Assembly: GCA_015056155.1 (NCBI GenBank) | Contig: SVGU01000014.1 | Coordinates: 1-46,972, forward strand | Direction: 5' to 3' | Source: Clostridiales bacterium | GTDB taxonomy: Bacteria; Bacillota; Clostridia; Christensenellales; Aristaeellaceae | DNA length: 46,972 nt | Shown here: one piece after another, positions 23,989 to 33,386 of the stretch | Layout: every line of letters starts with the position of its first letter | Position numbering within the stretch: the stretch's first letter is position 1 | Notes under the pieces: model-generated | What the model was told of the DNA's origin: nothing | What the model saw: only the letters and a program-made list of their open reading frames with translations | Databases searched by the model: none | Made by a program: the position numbers and the translations under genes

Positions 23989-24813
23989 ATGAAGAAACAG
24001 TGGTTCATGGCGCTTGCGATGCTCCTGTGCCTGTGCCTGCTGACTGCCTGCCAGACCAGCGAGCCGGAGAAGTTCACGGTGAAGACGGCCGGCGGCAACG
24101 CGCAGACCCAGCAAACCCAGCAGACGGCACAGAATCAGCCTGCCGGGGAGGAGTATGATCCTCTGGCGGAGGAGGACGATTACAGCGGCGATCTGGATTA
24201 CTGGCAGGGCGAGATCGCGACGCCCGCGCCCGTGACGCCCACGCCCGCGCCGACCGTCCGCAGCGACTATGCGGGTGCGACGCCCGTGCCGGTCGATCCC
24301 ATCGATCTGCCCACGCCCACCGCTGCGCCGCCGCTGCCCCAGTTCAGCTACAAGACCTACGACGCGACCAAGCTCGGCCTGTCCTTCGACGGCCCGACCG
24401 GCTGGCTGGTGGACGAGTCCGCCGCGGACTACTACATCATTCAGAACCCCAACGCGGCGGTGAGCTACCCCGCGACCCTGACGGTCCATGCCGAGAAGGT
24501 CAGCGCGCAGTATTCCGAGAACGACCTGAAGACGGTCATCCGGAACATGCTCAACGCCATCGGTCAGTCCGCGGAGCTGGCGGAGTACAGCCCCTCGAAC
24601 ACCGCAAGCCGTCCGCTGCTGGGCGCTACGGGCATCTACGCCAACTACACCGGCGTGCTGGACAACGGCGTGGAGATCGCCGGCCGCGTGCATGCCACCT
24701 GTGTGGAGAAGGTGCTGTACACCGTGCACATCACCTATCCCCGCGAGTACACCGAGGGCTACAAGGAGCAGGTCTATGACAAGCTCCGCGACACCATCCA
24801 GATCACGAAGTAA
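23989..24813 (+). CDS. lipoprotein with Pro/Thr-rich linker and PsbP/Mog1-like domain
   Basis: A 274-residue exported lipoprotein. The signal MKKQWFMALAMLLCLCLLTAC ends in a lipobox with lipidated Cys21. Residues about 30-115 are low complexity: Gln/Thr-rich, then acidic, then Thr-Pro-Ala repeats (TPAPVTPTPAPT), probably a flexible spacer crossing the wall. The C-terminal 150 residues (YKTYDATKLGLSFDGPTGW to the end) form a compact alpha/beta domain like PsbP/Mog1 proteins. Function is unknown. The start has AGGAGG 8 bases upstream. Confidence 0.8.
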   Translation: MKKQWFMALAMLLCLCLLTACQTSEPEKFTVKTAGGNAQTQQTQQTAQNQPAGEEYDPLAEEDDYSGDLDYWQGEIATPAPVTPTPAPTVRSDYAGATPVPVDPIDLPTPTAAPPLPQFSYKTYDATKLGLSFDGPTGWLVDESAADYYIIQNPNAAVSYPATLTVHAEKVSAQYSENDLKTVIRNMLNAIGQSAELAEYSPSNTASRPLLGATGIYANYTGVLDNGVEIAGRVHATCVEKVLYTVHITYPREYTEGYKEQVYDKLRDTIQITK

Positions 24814-24821
24814 AACCATGC

Positions 24822-24868
24822 CAGCGGCGCTTCGGGGGCGGCGGGATCGCTTCTCCCGGGCGCCGCTG
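24822..24868 (+). terminator. hairpin after lipoprotein gene
   Basis: A 9-bp perfect stem (CAGCGGCGC 24822-24830 / GCGCCGCTG 24860-24868) enclosing further G/C-rich pairing. No T-run follows, so it may be an mRNA 3' stabiliser rather than a terminator. Confidence 0.4.
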
Positions 24869-24891
24869 CGCCTGTCAGAGGGAGTATGAAG

Positions 24892-25353
24892 ATGATTTCT
24901 GAACGGGAAAAGCAGGCGGTGCGCAACTTTGCGGCCGGGTGCAACTGTGCGCAGTCGGTGCTGCTGACCTATGCGGATGTGCTGGGGCTGACGCAGGAGC
25001 AGGCGGCGATGGTGGCCGTGGGCTTCGGCGGCGGCATGGGGCGCCTGCGGGACAACTGCGGCGCGTTTTCGGCGGCGGTGATGCTGTGCGGCGCGCTGGA
25101 GGGTGCGGATGGCGCGAAGAAGGAGCATCGCCCCCAGACCTACGCGCGGGTGCAGGAGATGCACCGGCGGTTCCTGGAGCGCTTCGGCACGATCAATTGC
25201 GCGGAGCTGCTCGACAGGGATCCTGGCCCGGAGGCTCCCACGCCCGAGGAGCGGACGCCTGCGTATTACAAGAGCCGTCCCTGCGGCCGGATCATCCGGC
25301 TGACCTGCCAGATCATCGACGAAATGCTGGAGGAGGCGAAGGGCGATGCGTGA
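24892..25353 (+). CDS. C_GCAxxG_C_C family protein
   Basis: A 153-residue protein with the signature of the C_GCAxxG_C_C family: GCNCAQSVLL near the N-terminus, then GFGGGMGRLRDNCGAFSAAVM, and later INCAEL and SRPCGRII. The spaced cysteines suggest metal or redox cofactor binding, and the family is common in anaerobes, often beside redox enzymes. The exact role is unknown. I start at the second ATG (24892), 7 bases after the AGAGGGAG site; the ATG at 24886 is too close to it. The stop overlaps the next gene. Confidence 0.85.
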   Translation: MISEREKQAVRNFAAGCNCAQSVLLTYADVLGLTQEQAAMVAVGFGGGMGRLRDNCGAFSAAVMLCGALEGADGAKKEHRPQTYARVQEMHRRFLERFGTINCAELLDRDPGPEAPTPEERTPAYYKSRPCGRIIRLTCQIIDEMLEEAKGDA

Positions 25354-25840
25354 ACGGATGGAGCTCAGGACGCAGGGGCTGGCAGTGCTGCTGACGGCGG
25401 CATGGCCGATGGTGCTGGGTCTGGCGCTGATGGCAGCGGCGTCGTTTCTGAGCATGCCGCCCATGATGGCGCTGCAGGTCACGGCGGTGATGGCTGCCGT
25501 TGTTGCGCTGACGCTGGCGATCTGCATGCGGATGTATCTGGGCACGTACCTGTTCCTGCCGGCAACGGAGTACAAGGGCGCGCGGCTGATCGCGCGGCTC
25601 GGGCGGAACGAAACGGAGATCGCCGGCGTGTGTGCGGCGGAGATCATCGTGAAGCAGGGCTTCATTGAGAAGGCGCTGAAGGTTTGCCACATCCGCCAGA
25701 AGGGCACGGCGGTTTACCTGCGCGGCGTGCCGGAGCCGGAGAAGGTCCGGGCATGGATCGCCGCGAATTTCCCGGAAAAGACGACCGTCATGCGCAATCA
25801 GGAAGCGAAGGCCTCCAGAAAGCGGAAAAAGACGAAGTAA
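25346..25840 (+). CDS. small two-TM membrane protein
   Basis: A 164-residue protein with two membrane helices (about residues 12-37 and 42-65) and a cytoplasmic C-terminal domain of about 100 residues rich in short strands, ending in a basic tail (KASRKRKKTK). The layout resembles bacterial PH-like membrane proteins, but I do not recognise a family. Its ATG overlaps the stop of the Cys-rich gene by 8 bases, so the two are translationally coupled and may work together. Confidence 0.65.
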   Translation: MRERMELRTQGLAVLLTAAWPMVLGLALMAAASFLSMPPMMALQVTAVMAAVVALTLAICMRMYLGTYLFLPATEYKGARLIARLGRNETEIAGVCAAEIIVKQGFIEKALKVCHIRQKGTAVYLRGVPEPEKVRAWIAANFPEKTTVMRNQEAKASRKRKKTK

Positions 25841-25856
25841 AGCAGGACAATTGCAA

Positions 25857-25905
25857 AGCAAACAGGCAGCGCTGCGGAAGGGATGTGCAGCGCTGCCTGT
25901 TTGCT
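25857..25905. terminator. 19-bp perfect stem between convergent genes
   Basis: The arms 25857-25875 and 25887-25905 pair perfectly over 19 bases around an 11-base loop. It lies between two convergent genes and probably ends transcription from both sides. Confidence 0.75.
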
Positions 25906-25912
25906 ATGTTGC

Positions 25913-26449
25913 TCAGAGGAGGCCGTTGGCGTTCCAGCGGAGGACGGTTTCGTAGCCGAGCCTGGCGTACCAGTGGCCGACGGCGGTGTAATGGATGTAG
26001 CTCAGGTCGTAGCCGTCGGCCTTGAGCTGGGCGGTCGCCAGCTGCACCATCTTCAGGCCGATGCCCTGCTTGCGGTAGGCCGGGATGGTGCCGACGCAGC
26101 CCGGCGCGCCGATCTTCAGCCCCTGATACTCGCCGCAGCCGTCCAGGATGCAGAAGCTGACGACCTTGTCGCCGTCGAAGGCGCAGAAGACACGGTCGTC
26201 CTTCTGGTAGTACTGCACCCAGTCCTCATCGACCTCGCGGACGCTGGACTGCAGCTGCGCGAGGTCGCCGGTGAAGAAGCCGTAGGTGATGTTCTCCGGC
26301 ACGGGAATCGTCACCGCTTCCGGATCGAAATCCTTCAGCGTCATGATCTGCTCGACGAATACCTCCTCCGGCGGGAGCGATTTGATGTACTCGGCGGCGA
26401 AGAAATCCGGGTGGATGTGGTTGAACAGGTCAACGTAATTGATGCTCAT
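25913..26449 (-). CDS. GNAT-family N-acetyltransferase
   Basis: A 178-residue protein with the acetyl-CoA-binding GNAT core. The central strand VFCAFDGDKVVSFCIL is followed by the P-loop-like block VGTIPAYRKQGIGLKMV (R/QxxGxG/A motif). IHYTAVGHWYARLGYETV is the usual C-terminal part. The acceptor is unknown. It is the last gene of a minus-strand group that includes a nucleoside hydrolase 24 bases upstream. Confidence 0.85.
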   Translation of the reverse strand: MSINYVDLFNHIHPDFFAAEYIKSLPPEEVFVEQIMTLKDFDPEAVTIPVPENITYGFFTGDLAQLQSSVREVDEDWVQYYQKDDRVFCAFDGDKVVSFCILDGCGEYQGLKIGAPGCVGTIPAYRKQGIGLKMVQLATAQLKADGYDLSYIHYTAVGHWYARLGYETVLRWNANGLL

Positions 26450-26473
26450 GCGTTTTCTCCTTTGTTTGATCGC

Positions 26474-27352
26474 TTATCCGAAGTTGATCGCCAGCTTGGC
26501 GAAGAGGTCCTCCAGCACATAGCGGCTGTCCATGGTGTGATAGACGAGGATCTGCCGCCCGGGCAGCTCGGTCACGTAGGCGGTTTCGGCGTCGATGAGC
26601 CAGGCGCTTTGCATGCGGTTCTCGCCGCAGCCGGGGTGCAGCACTGCCGCCACGGAGGGATTGTCGCCCAGGGACCAGCTTTCGCCGGCCGTCCAGCCCG
26701 CGTAGGGGGTGTTGTTGTATTCGTCCATCTGCCGGAGGAGGTAAGCGCCGACTTCGCCGCAGGGGGCAACCTTGCGCTGCAGCTCCGCCAGGCCGACGCG
26801 CATCATGCCGTAGGCGCTGATGCAGATCTGCCAGACCGGCACGGTCGTGTCCCGGAGGATGAAGTTGATCGCGTCGGGGTCATTGCCCCAGTTGAACTCG
26901 CGGAAGGCCCATGCGTCTTTGCCGTAGCCGCGGCCGCCGATGGTGACGAAGGTCAGGCGGGCGGCGATGTCCGGCGCAGCGGCGAGGGCGGCGGCCAGCG
27001 TCGTCACCGCGCCCATGCACAGCACGAACAGCGGGCGGCTGTCCTCCCGGCGGGCCTCGTCGATGATGCACTGCGCGCCTTCGCTGATCTCGCCATCGAC
27101 CTTCGGCCAGACCTGTCCGTGGAGCACCGGAACGCCGGAGCGCATGAGGGACAGGAGCTTCACTGCGGCGGCGTAGCTGCGCTCCATGGAGCCTTCGCTC
27201 ATGAAGTGCTCGGCGATGACGGCCTTCACGTCCATCTTGGGAGAGAGCAGCGCGTGGGCGATGGCAAAGGGATCGTCCGCCTCGCAGGCCGTGTCGGAGG
27301 AGACGATGACGCGGACGCGCTTGTTTTCCGGAACGGTGAACTGGTATTTCAT
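26474..27352 (-). CDS. nucleoside hydrolase (IUNH family)
   Basis: A 292-residue protein of the inosine-uridine nucleoside hydrolase fold, enzymes that split the N-glycosidic bond of ribonucleosides. The N-terminal VIVSSDTACEADDPFAIAHAL holds the Asp cluster that binds Ca2+ and ribose, in a variant form of the usual DTDxGxDD. LFVLCMGAVTTLAAALAA and FNWGNDPDAINFIL match the middle of the family. Because the Asp motif is not canonical, a related substrate is possible. I start at the ATG at 27352 (MKYQFTVPE), 8 bases after AAGGAGA. The preceding gene ends 13 bases upstream. Confidence 0.8.
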   Translation of the reverse strand: MKYQFTVPENKRVRVIVSSDTACEADDPFAIAHALLSPKMDVKAVIAEHFMSEGSMERSYAAAVKLLSLMRSGVPVLHGQVWPKVDGEISEGAQCIIDEARREDSRPLFVLCMGAVTTLAAALAAAPDIAARLTFVTIGGRGYGKDAWAFREFNWGNDPDAINFILRDTTVPVWQICISAYGMMRVGLAELQRKVAPCGEVGAYLLRQMDEYNNTPYAGWTAGESWSLGDNPSVAAVLHPGCGENRMQSAWLIDAETAYVTELPGRQILVYHTMDSRYVLEDLFAKLAINFG

Positions 27353-27365
27353 GGCGTATTTCTCC

Positions 27366-27908
27366 TTATCGCGCATAGTCAGGCGTGGGACGCAGGTCGG
27401 CGATCTCCATCGGGCAGCAGGCCTTGACGACCTCGTGCAGCTCCCTGGAATAGTCCGGCGCGATCAGATGGTGATGATGCAGGGCGTTGCCCGTGCGCCA
27501 GCGGCCGAAGATCGTCTTCGTTTCGCCTTTCTCGACGAAGCAGAGGATGACCGGCTTCTCGCCGCGCATGCCGTCCCGGTAGCAGATGCAGACCTGCTGG
27601 AGTGCGTCCCACGGCAGCAGCCGGGGTCGCAGCAGCGGCCGCAGCAGCGTCACGCCCTGGGCGGACACGCGGCAGCGGCTGAGATACCGCTGGAGATCCA
27701 TGCAGATGTAGACGAAGAAACCGTACAGCAGCGCCGTGAGGCAGAGAAACATCAGCGCCTCGGACATGCTGCTGAAGCCGGGCTTCACCATGGTGGTGGT
27801 CATGTAAAAATGCAGGGCGATGAGGATGATCAGCCCGCAGGAGTGACTGATCGCGGTGAGGACCCGCAGCGACCTGCGCTGAAACAGATGAACGGTGATC
27901 TCAGGCAT
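27366..27908 (-). CDS. small two-TM membrane protein
   Basis: A 180-residue protein with two membrane helices (about residues 20-40 and 52-72) followed by a soluble domain (CRVSAQGVTLLRPLLRP, LPWDALQQVCIC, VILCFVEKGE) with the strand pattern of bacterial PH-like domains. I do not recognise a specific family. I start at the ATG at 27908 (MPEITVHLF), 5 bases after GGAGG; an ATG four codons earlier lies before that site. It is followed closely by the nucleoside hydrolase gene, so probably one transcript. Confidence 0.6.
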   Translation of the reverse strand: MPEITVHLFQRRSLRVLTAISHSCGLIILIALHFYMTTTMVKPGFSSMSEALMFLCLTALLYGFFVYICMDLQRYLSRCRVSAQGVTLLRPLLRPRLLPWDALQQVCICYRDGMRGEKPVILCFVEKGETKTIFGRWRTGNALHHHHLIAPDYSRELHEVVKACCPMEIADLRPTPDYAR

Positions 27909-27929
27909 ATTTGCCTCCATAGAAGTATA

Positions 27930-27953
27930 CTCCCCGACAGAACGGCCGGGGAG
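27930..27953 (-). terminator. possible hairpin terminator
   Basis: A 7-bp stem, CTCCCCG (27930-27936) / CGGGGAG (27947-27953), between the secreted-protein gene and the next minus-strand gene. There is no T-run. Confidence 0.3.
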
Positions 27954-27971
27954 CAGGGAGATGGTTTGCGC

Positions 27972-28688
27972 TCACTCCATCGCCGCGGAATCCGGTTCCG
28001 GGGTGGGGGAGGCAAAGATCTCCAGATGGGTGTAATTGTCGTCGGAGAGCCAGACCTGATCCTCCTCCGATTCGGGCACAGGCGTGCTGATGGGCACGAT
28101 CACCGGCGCGTCCGCACTGCCGGGGCGCGCGAAGACGAGCGTCATCTGCACCCAGTTGCGGTGATCGCGGAACTGATTGGGGAAATAGGCGAAATACGCG
28201 CGGGGCTGGTCGCCCTGCAGCAGCTCGACCTCTTCCTCAAAGCTCGTCGAAGGGGCAGCCTTGATGGCGGCGGCATAGGCGTCGGTGATGCTGCGCGCCT
28301 GCTCGATGGTGACGGCGGAAGGGCTGGCGGCGTGGATGCAGGCCGCTGCGACGGCGGCGAAGCGATCCGTGTCGTGCATGCGGAGCTGCAGGGAGTGCAC
28401 GCCTTCGCTGCCCATGGTGACGTAGATCTCCACCGGCATGGTGAAGGTGGACAGCGGGTCCTCCGGCATTTCGATGCCGTCCATGCCAAGGCTGGCGAAG
28501 GTGGAGTACATCTCGTACTTCATGTTGATCACGCCGGTGCCGCTGGCTTCCAGGGCGGCGTTCGCCGTCTCCAGATAGCGGCGGAGCTGCTGCTGTCCGG
28601 CGGTCATGTTGGCAGGCCATTCGATCTCCGCCAGTGCGGCGGCGGTCATCATCAGTACGCATAGCAGCAGGGCTGCAAGCTTTTTCAT
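27972..28688 (-). CDS. secreted protein, unknown function
   Basis: A 238-residue exported protein. The signal peptide is MKKLAALLLCVLMMTAAALA with cleavage before EIEW. The mature part contains helix-rich segments, a strand pair (FTMPVEIYVTMGSEGVHSLQLRM) and an acidic Pro/Thr-rich tail (ASPTPEPDSAAME). No family is recognised. It starts 16 bases after the cytidylate-kinase-like gene behind AAAGGAGA and is probably co-transcribed with it. Confidence 0.6.
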   Translation of the reverse strand: MKKLAALLLCVLMMTAAALAEIEWPANMTAGQQQLRRYLETANAALEASGTGVINMKYEMYSTFASLGMDGIEMPEDPLSTFTMPVEIYVTMGSEGVHSLQLRMHDTDRFAAVAAACIHAASPSAVTIEQARSITDAYAAAIKAAPSTSFEEEVELLQGDQPRAYFAYFPNQFRDHRNWVQMTLVFARPGSADAPVIVPISTPVPESEEDQVWLSDDNYTHLEIFASPTPEPDSAAME

Positions 28689-28704
28689 GCGATTCTCCTT
28701 TGGG

Positions 28705-29337
28705 TTACTTTGCGGCCTCGTCGCGCAGCTCGAGGAACTTCGCGATCAGCTCCACCGCGCCTTCCACGCCCAGCACGCCGGTATCGACCACGAGGTCGTA
28801 GTTGTCCACATCGCCCCAGGTGGCGGTGGCGTAGTAGTTGTAGTAGGAAGCGCGCTGCTTGTCCGCCTTGCGGATGCGCTCCTCCGCCTTGTCCTCCTCC
28901 ACGCCGTAGTACTTCACCGCGCGGGCGATCTTGCTGGGCATGTCAGCCTTGACGAAGACGGACACGGCGTCGGGGTCGTCCCGGAGAACGTAGTCGCCGC
29001 AGCGGCCGACGATCACGCAGGAGCCCTCCTCCGCGAGCTTGCGGATGGCGTCGAACTGCGCGAGGAAAATGCGGTGGTTCAGCGGCATGTCCATATAGAA
29101 GGAGCCGCTGCCGACATGGTGCTGCATGCCGGTCACGAGGCTGAAGAGCAGCGAGCGGGTCGGCTTCTCGTCATGATCCTCGAGGATCTCCTCGCAGATG
29201 CCGCTGTGCTTGGCGGCCTCGGCCAGCAGCTCCTTGTCATAGAAGGGGATGCTGAGCTTCTCGGAAAGCAGACGGCCCACATAACGGCCGCCGGAGCCAA
29301 ACTGTCTGCCGATGGTGATAATGATCTTCTTTGCCAT
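28705..29337 (-). CDS. cytidylate-kinase-like protein
   Basis: A 210-residue P-loop protein of the cytidylate-kinase-2 type common in Clostridia. The N-terminal IITIGRQFGSGGRYVGRLLSE carries the nucleotide loop GRQFGSGG in place of the classical GxxGxGKS/T. FYDKELL and CVIVGRCGDYVLRD match the substrate side, and the Arg/Tyr-rich block KADKQRASYYNYYATATWG is typical of this subgroup. Whether it truly phosphorylates CMP is uncertain. I start at the ATG at 29337 (MAKKIII) behind AGGAGG; the longer open frame to 29541 has no binding site. Confidence 0.8.
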   Translation of the reverse strand: MAKKIIITIGRQFGSGGRYVGRLLSEKLSIPFYDKELLAEAAKHSGICEEILEDHDEKPTRSLLFSLVTGMQHHVGSGSFYMDMPLNHRIFLAQFDAIRKLAEEGSCVIVGRCGDYVLRDDPDAVSVFVKADMPSKIARAVKYYGVEEDKAEERIRKADKQRASYYNYYATATWGDVDNYDLVVDTGVLGVEGAVELIAKFLELRDEAAK

Positions 29338-29401
29338 GAACGTTCCTCCTGTCAATATGTATTCCGCAGGGTAGGTGGCTGATTCATATCCTTGTGTCAT
29401 C

Positions 29402-29430
29402 AGTATAGCACAGAATCGCCGGGACGGCAA
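29402..29430 (-). promoter_or_regulatory. promoter of the cytidylate-kinase-like gene
   Basis: On the minus strand TTGCCG (29425-29430) and TATACT (29402-29407) are separated by 17 bases, with TGC before the -10. Confidence 0.65.
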
Positions 29431-29534
29431 TGTTTTTTCGCAAAAGGATGGCGAAAGTGGGCGTGAAGCATGCCGGAAACGCAGCGAAATGCCATCACCT
29501 TCCGGAATTGGTCGAAATTTTGTCGCGTATGCCA

Positions 29535-29563
29535 TTGACAAGAGAAGCGCATTTTGTTACAAT
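29535..29563 (+). promoter_or_regulatory. guaB promoter
   Basis: A consensus TTGACA (29535-29540) and TACAAT (29558-29563) are separated by 17 bases, about 50 bases before the start. The leader is too short for a purine riboswitch. Confidence 0.8.
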
Positions 29564-29598
29564 TCATTTTAACCCAAATACATTCAGGTGATTGGTGA

Positions 29599-31071
<1,473 letters not shown>

Positions 31072-31079
31072 TGACAATC

Positions 31080-31110
31080 ACCTCCGGTTCAGAGCGAGCC
31101 GGAGGTTTTT
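31080..31110 (+). terminator. guaB terminator
   Basis: An 8-bp stem (ACCTCCGG / CCGGAGGT) around an 11-base loop, running into TTTTT. Confidence 0.9.
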
Positions 31111-31158
31111 CTTGTGCATGGGCTGTGGATATGTTATGAGGGCAGGGGAGGTGGTATG

Positions 31159-31837
31159 ATGACGGAGGAGCTGCGAAAGCAGCGTCTGGCCGAGGCGACG
31201 AAGGCGCTGGACGAGGTGCAGGCGGCGATGCAGGAGCTGCTCAGGTCGTATGGCTTCAGAAAGCATGGCCGCCTGTTCCACCGGTTTGTGGAGGGGGATA
31301 TCTCGCAGGTGGTGGAGCTCCAGCGCGGGCAGGCCTACCGGGAGGAGACGCACCTGTTCTGGGTGAATGCGGGGATCCGCGTACCGGAATGCGCGCTGCG
31401 GACCTTTGTGCCCGGGGAGAATACGAAGAAGTACTACCACGAGTACGAATGCAGCCATCGCTGGACGATCGGCGAGCAGAGCAAGAAGAAAAAGCGGCGC
31501 GTACGACCTGCGCAAGCCTGTCGGGCCGATCATCGAGGACATACTGCACCGACTGAGGACGTCGGCGCTGCCCATGTTTGACGTGCTCAGCAGTCGGGAT
31601 GGGATCATGGCGCACCGCATGGAATACCCGCAGCTGTGGCACGCACACCTGTTTCTGCTGGAAAAGGCGATGATCTGCGGCAGGCGCGGCGAGACCGACA
31701 AGGCGGCCGAGCTGTTCCGTGCGCATTACCGCGGCGAGGGAGAAACGCGCTGCCCGAAGGAGGAGCAGGTCAATCCGGGGCATCAGGCGTATCTACGTGA
31801 GCTGGCGGAGAAGCTGGGAATCGAAATCGGCGAATGA
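31159..31837 (+). pseudogene. DUF4304-like gene with a one-base frameshift
   Basis: The first part (31159 to about 31488) reads EELRKQRLAEATKALDEVQ, then LLRSYGFRKHGRLFHRFV and HLFWVNAGIRVPE, like DUF4304 proteins. At the A5 run at 31489-31493 the frame must lose one A to continue into SGAYDLRKPVGPIIEDIL, which then runs cleanly to the stop at 31837. With that correction the protein would be about 225 residues. As written, translation ends at 31581. This is either a true frameshift or a base-calling error in the A-run. The start is the second ATG (31159), 7 bases after GGGGAGG. Confidence 0.7.
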
Positions 31838-31846
31838 CAGACGAAC

Positions 31847-31873
31847 GCCCCGGAGGCATGCAGCTTCCGGGGC
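31847..31873. terminator. terminator between convergent genes
   Basis: An 8-bp stem (GCCCCGGA 31847-31854 / TCCGGGGC 31866-31873). Its loop region (GGCATGCAGCT) is nearly the same as that of the terminator at 42323. Confidence 0.6.
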
Positions 31874-31880
31874 ATTGCTG

Positions 31881-33386
31881 TTACGGCATGTCCAGTTTGA
31901 ATTCGCCCTTGACGAGGTAGAAGGCGAGGTGTCCGTCCACGCTGACGGCATCGTGCAGCACGCCGCAGGTGTGGAGCGCGACGGTATGGACGGTTCCGTC
32001 CACGTCGGTGAAGGTGTAAACGGTATGCGGCGCTTCGTCGATCACGCTGTCTTCGGGCAGGACGCCGCTGACGCTGACGGTGATCAGGCGGTCGTAGGCG
32101 GCCTCGAAGGCCTCGAAGGAGCAGGCTTCGCCGTTGCGCGTGACGGTGACGTCATAGACGATCCGCCCGTCCGCGTCGTACACCAGATCGTTGTTTTCGG
32201 CGATCCGTTCTGTGCGGGTCAGGACATAGGCGGTGGAGCCCTCCGGGGCGTCGATGGTCAGCTGTGCGAGGTTGCCCAGCGCGGTCAGGACCGGGTAGCG
32301 GCTCATGCTGCTGCGGGGATCCACGCTCAGGAACACGCCCATGGTGAAGTGGCTGCTGACGTAGATGCTGTCCTCGTGGAGAACGTAGTCCACCATGTCG
32401 CTGCGCTGGCCGCCGATGACGAAGGTGCAGGTGCTTTCCGGCCAGTCCTCGGCGGTGAATGCGCCGTCCATGTCCGTGGTGCCGATGGTTCCCGGCGCCA
32501 TGTGGATCCCGATGGTCATCCGGGGCGTATCGAAGCCATAGCGGGTCAGGTTGTCCGGCGTTGCGGGGGCGACATAGGCGCCGAGGCGCAGATTCGCGGC
32601 ATTGGTCAGGATCGAGGACATGCTCTGCGCGTCGGCGGGGTAGGCGAAGGGCTGCGTGATGCGCCAGCGGTCGGAGGCGTCGCCGGCTTCGATGCTGCCC
32701 TGCAGCGCCCATTCGGCATGAACGCTGCCGTCGCCGCGGGTCAGGGTGATGCGGTCGATGCGCGCCCTGTGCAGCACGGGCTGTACCACGTCCACGAGGG
32801 ATTCCCGGCTGACGAACAGCGCGTCCACAAAGCCCGTGCCGAGCGCGTAGAGGCAGTCGTCGCCGTCGATGGTCGTGTAGTACCAGGCGGCATTGTGGGC
32901 GGTCGCGCTGCCGACGCGCAGGGTGACGACGCTGCCGTCGGAGAAGGTGATGCTGGCGACGCGGCCGGGCGCATCCAGACCGAAATCGGCCAGATGCCCG
33001 GCGTATTCCGCGCGGTCCTGGGCGAGCACGGCCTCGCAGGTCATGTCGTGGGCGGCGTCGCGGAGCTTGGCGGTCTCCTGCTCGGACAGGGTGTAGCCGT
33101 CTTCGCCCGCGAGGACGAACAGCCCGGAGGCTTCGTCCTCCGTGACGGTCCACGGGGCCTCATGCGGGCGCTGCACGGTGATGGCCTTCACGTCCTCCGG
33201 CGCGTGAGAGAAGAGGGTTCGGGCGGTGCTGGCAGCCTGCGGCACGGCGGCGGGCGGCTCCTTCGACAGATGCAGAAGGAGGAGCGCCAGCGCGGTCAGC
33301 ACAAGCGCTGCGGTCAGCAGGAGCAGCAGCCGGCTGCGCGGGCCAAAGGAGCGCCGCTTCCTCTTGGCGACAGGTTCCATCGTCAC
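31881..33386 (-). CDS. DUF4340-domain protein of a Gld-type ABC system
   Basis: A 501-residue protein with one N-terminal membrane helix (residues about 19-40, LLLLLTAALVLTALALLLL) and a large extracytoplasmic region typical of DUF4340. The region holds repeated strand-rich segments such as LADFGLDAPGRVASITFSDG and LTRYGFDTPRMTIGIHM; the xYGLDxPx repeat is the mark of this family. In other bacteria DUF4340 genes lie at the end of the same ATPase-permease-GldG operon. Its ATG overlaps the GldG-like stop (ATGA), so it is translationally coupled. The cargo is unknown. Confidence 0.85.
   Translation of the reverse strand: MTMEPVAKRKRRSFGPRSRLLLLLTAALVLTALALLLLHLSKEPPAAVPQAASTARTLFSHAPEDVKAITVQRPHEAPWTVTEDEASGLFVLAGEDGYTLSEQETAKLRDAAHDMTCEAVLAQDRAEYAGHLADFGLDAPGRVASITFSDGSVVTLRVGSATAHNAAWYYTTIDGDDCLYALGTGFVDALFVSRESLVDVVQPVLHRARIDRITLTRGDGSVHAEWALQGSIEAGDASDRWRITQPFAYPADAQSMSSILTNAANLRLGAYVAPATPDNLTRYGFDTPRMTIGIHMAPGTIGTTDMDGAFTAEDWPESTCTFVIGGQRSDMVDYVLHEDSIYVSSHFTMGVFLSVDPRSSMSRYPVLTALGNLAQLTIDAPEGSTAYVLTRTERIAENNDLVYDADGRIVYDVTVTRNGEACSFEAFEAAYDRLITVSVSGVLPEDSVIDEAPHTVYTFTDVDGTVHTVALHTCGVLHDAVSVDGHLAFYLVKGEFKLDMP

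Noticed and set aside
24121-24340. Possible CRISPR-like or tandem repeat
   Set aside because: The periodicity comes from codons for a Thr-Pro-Ala/Gln-rich protein linker, with no spacer structure.
25883-28664. Two long plus-strand frames (514 and 492 codons) opposite the nucleoside hydrolase group
   Set aside because: They are antisense to genes with clear motifs and ribosome sites, and cross gene borders.
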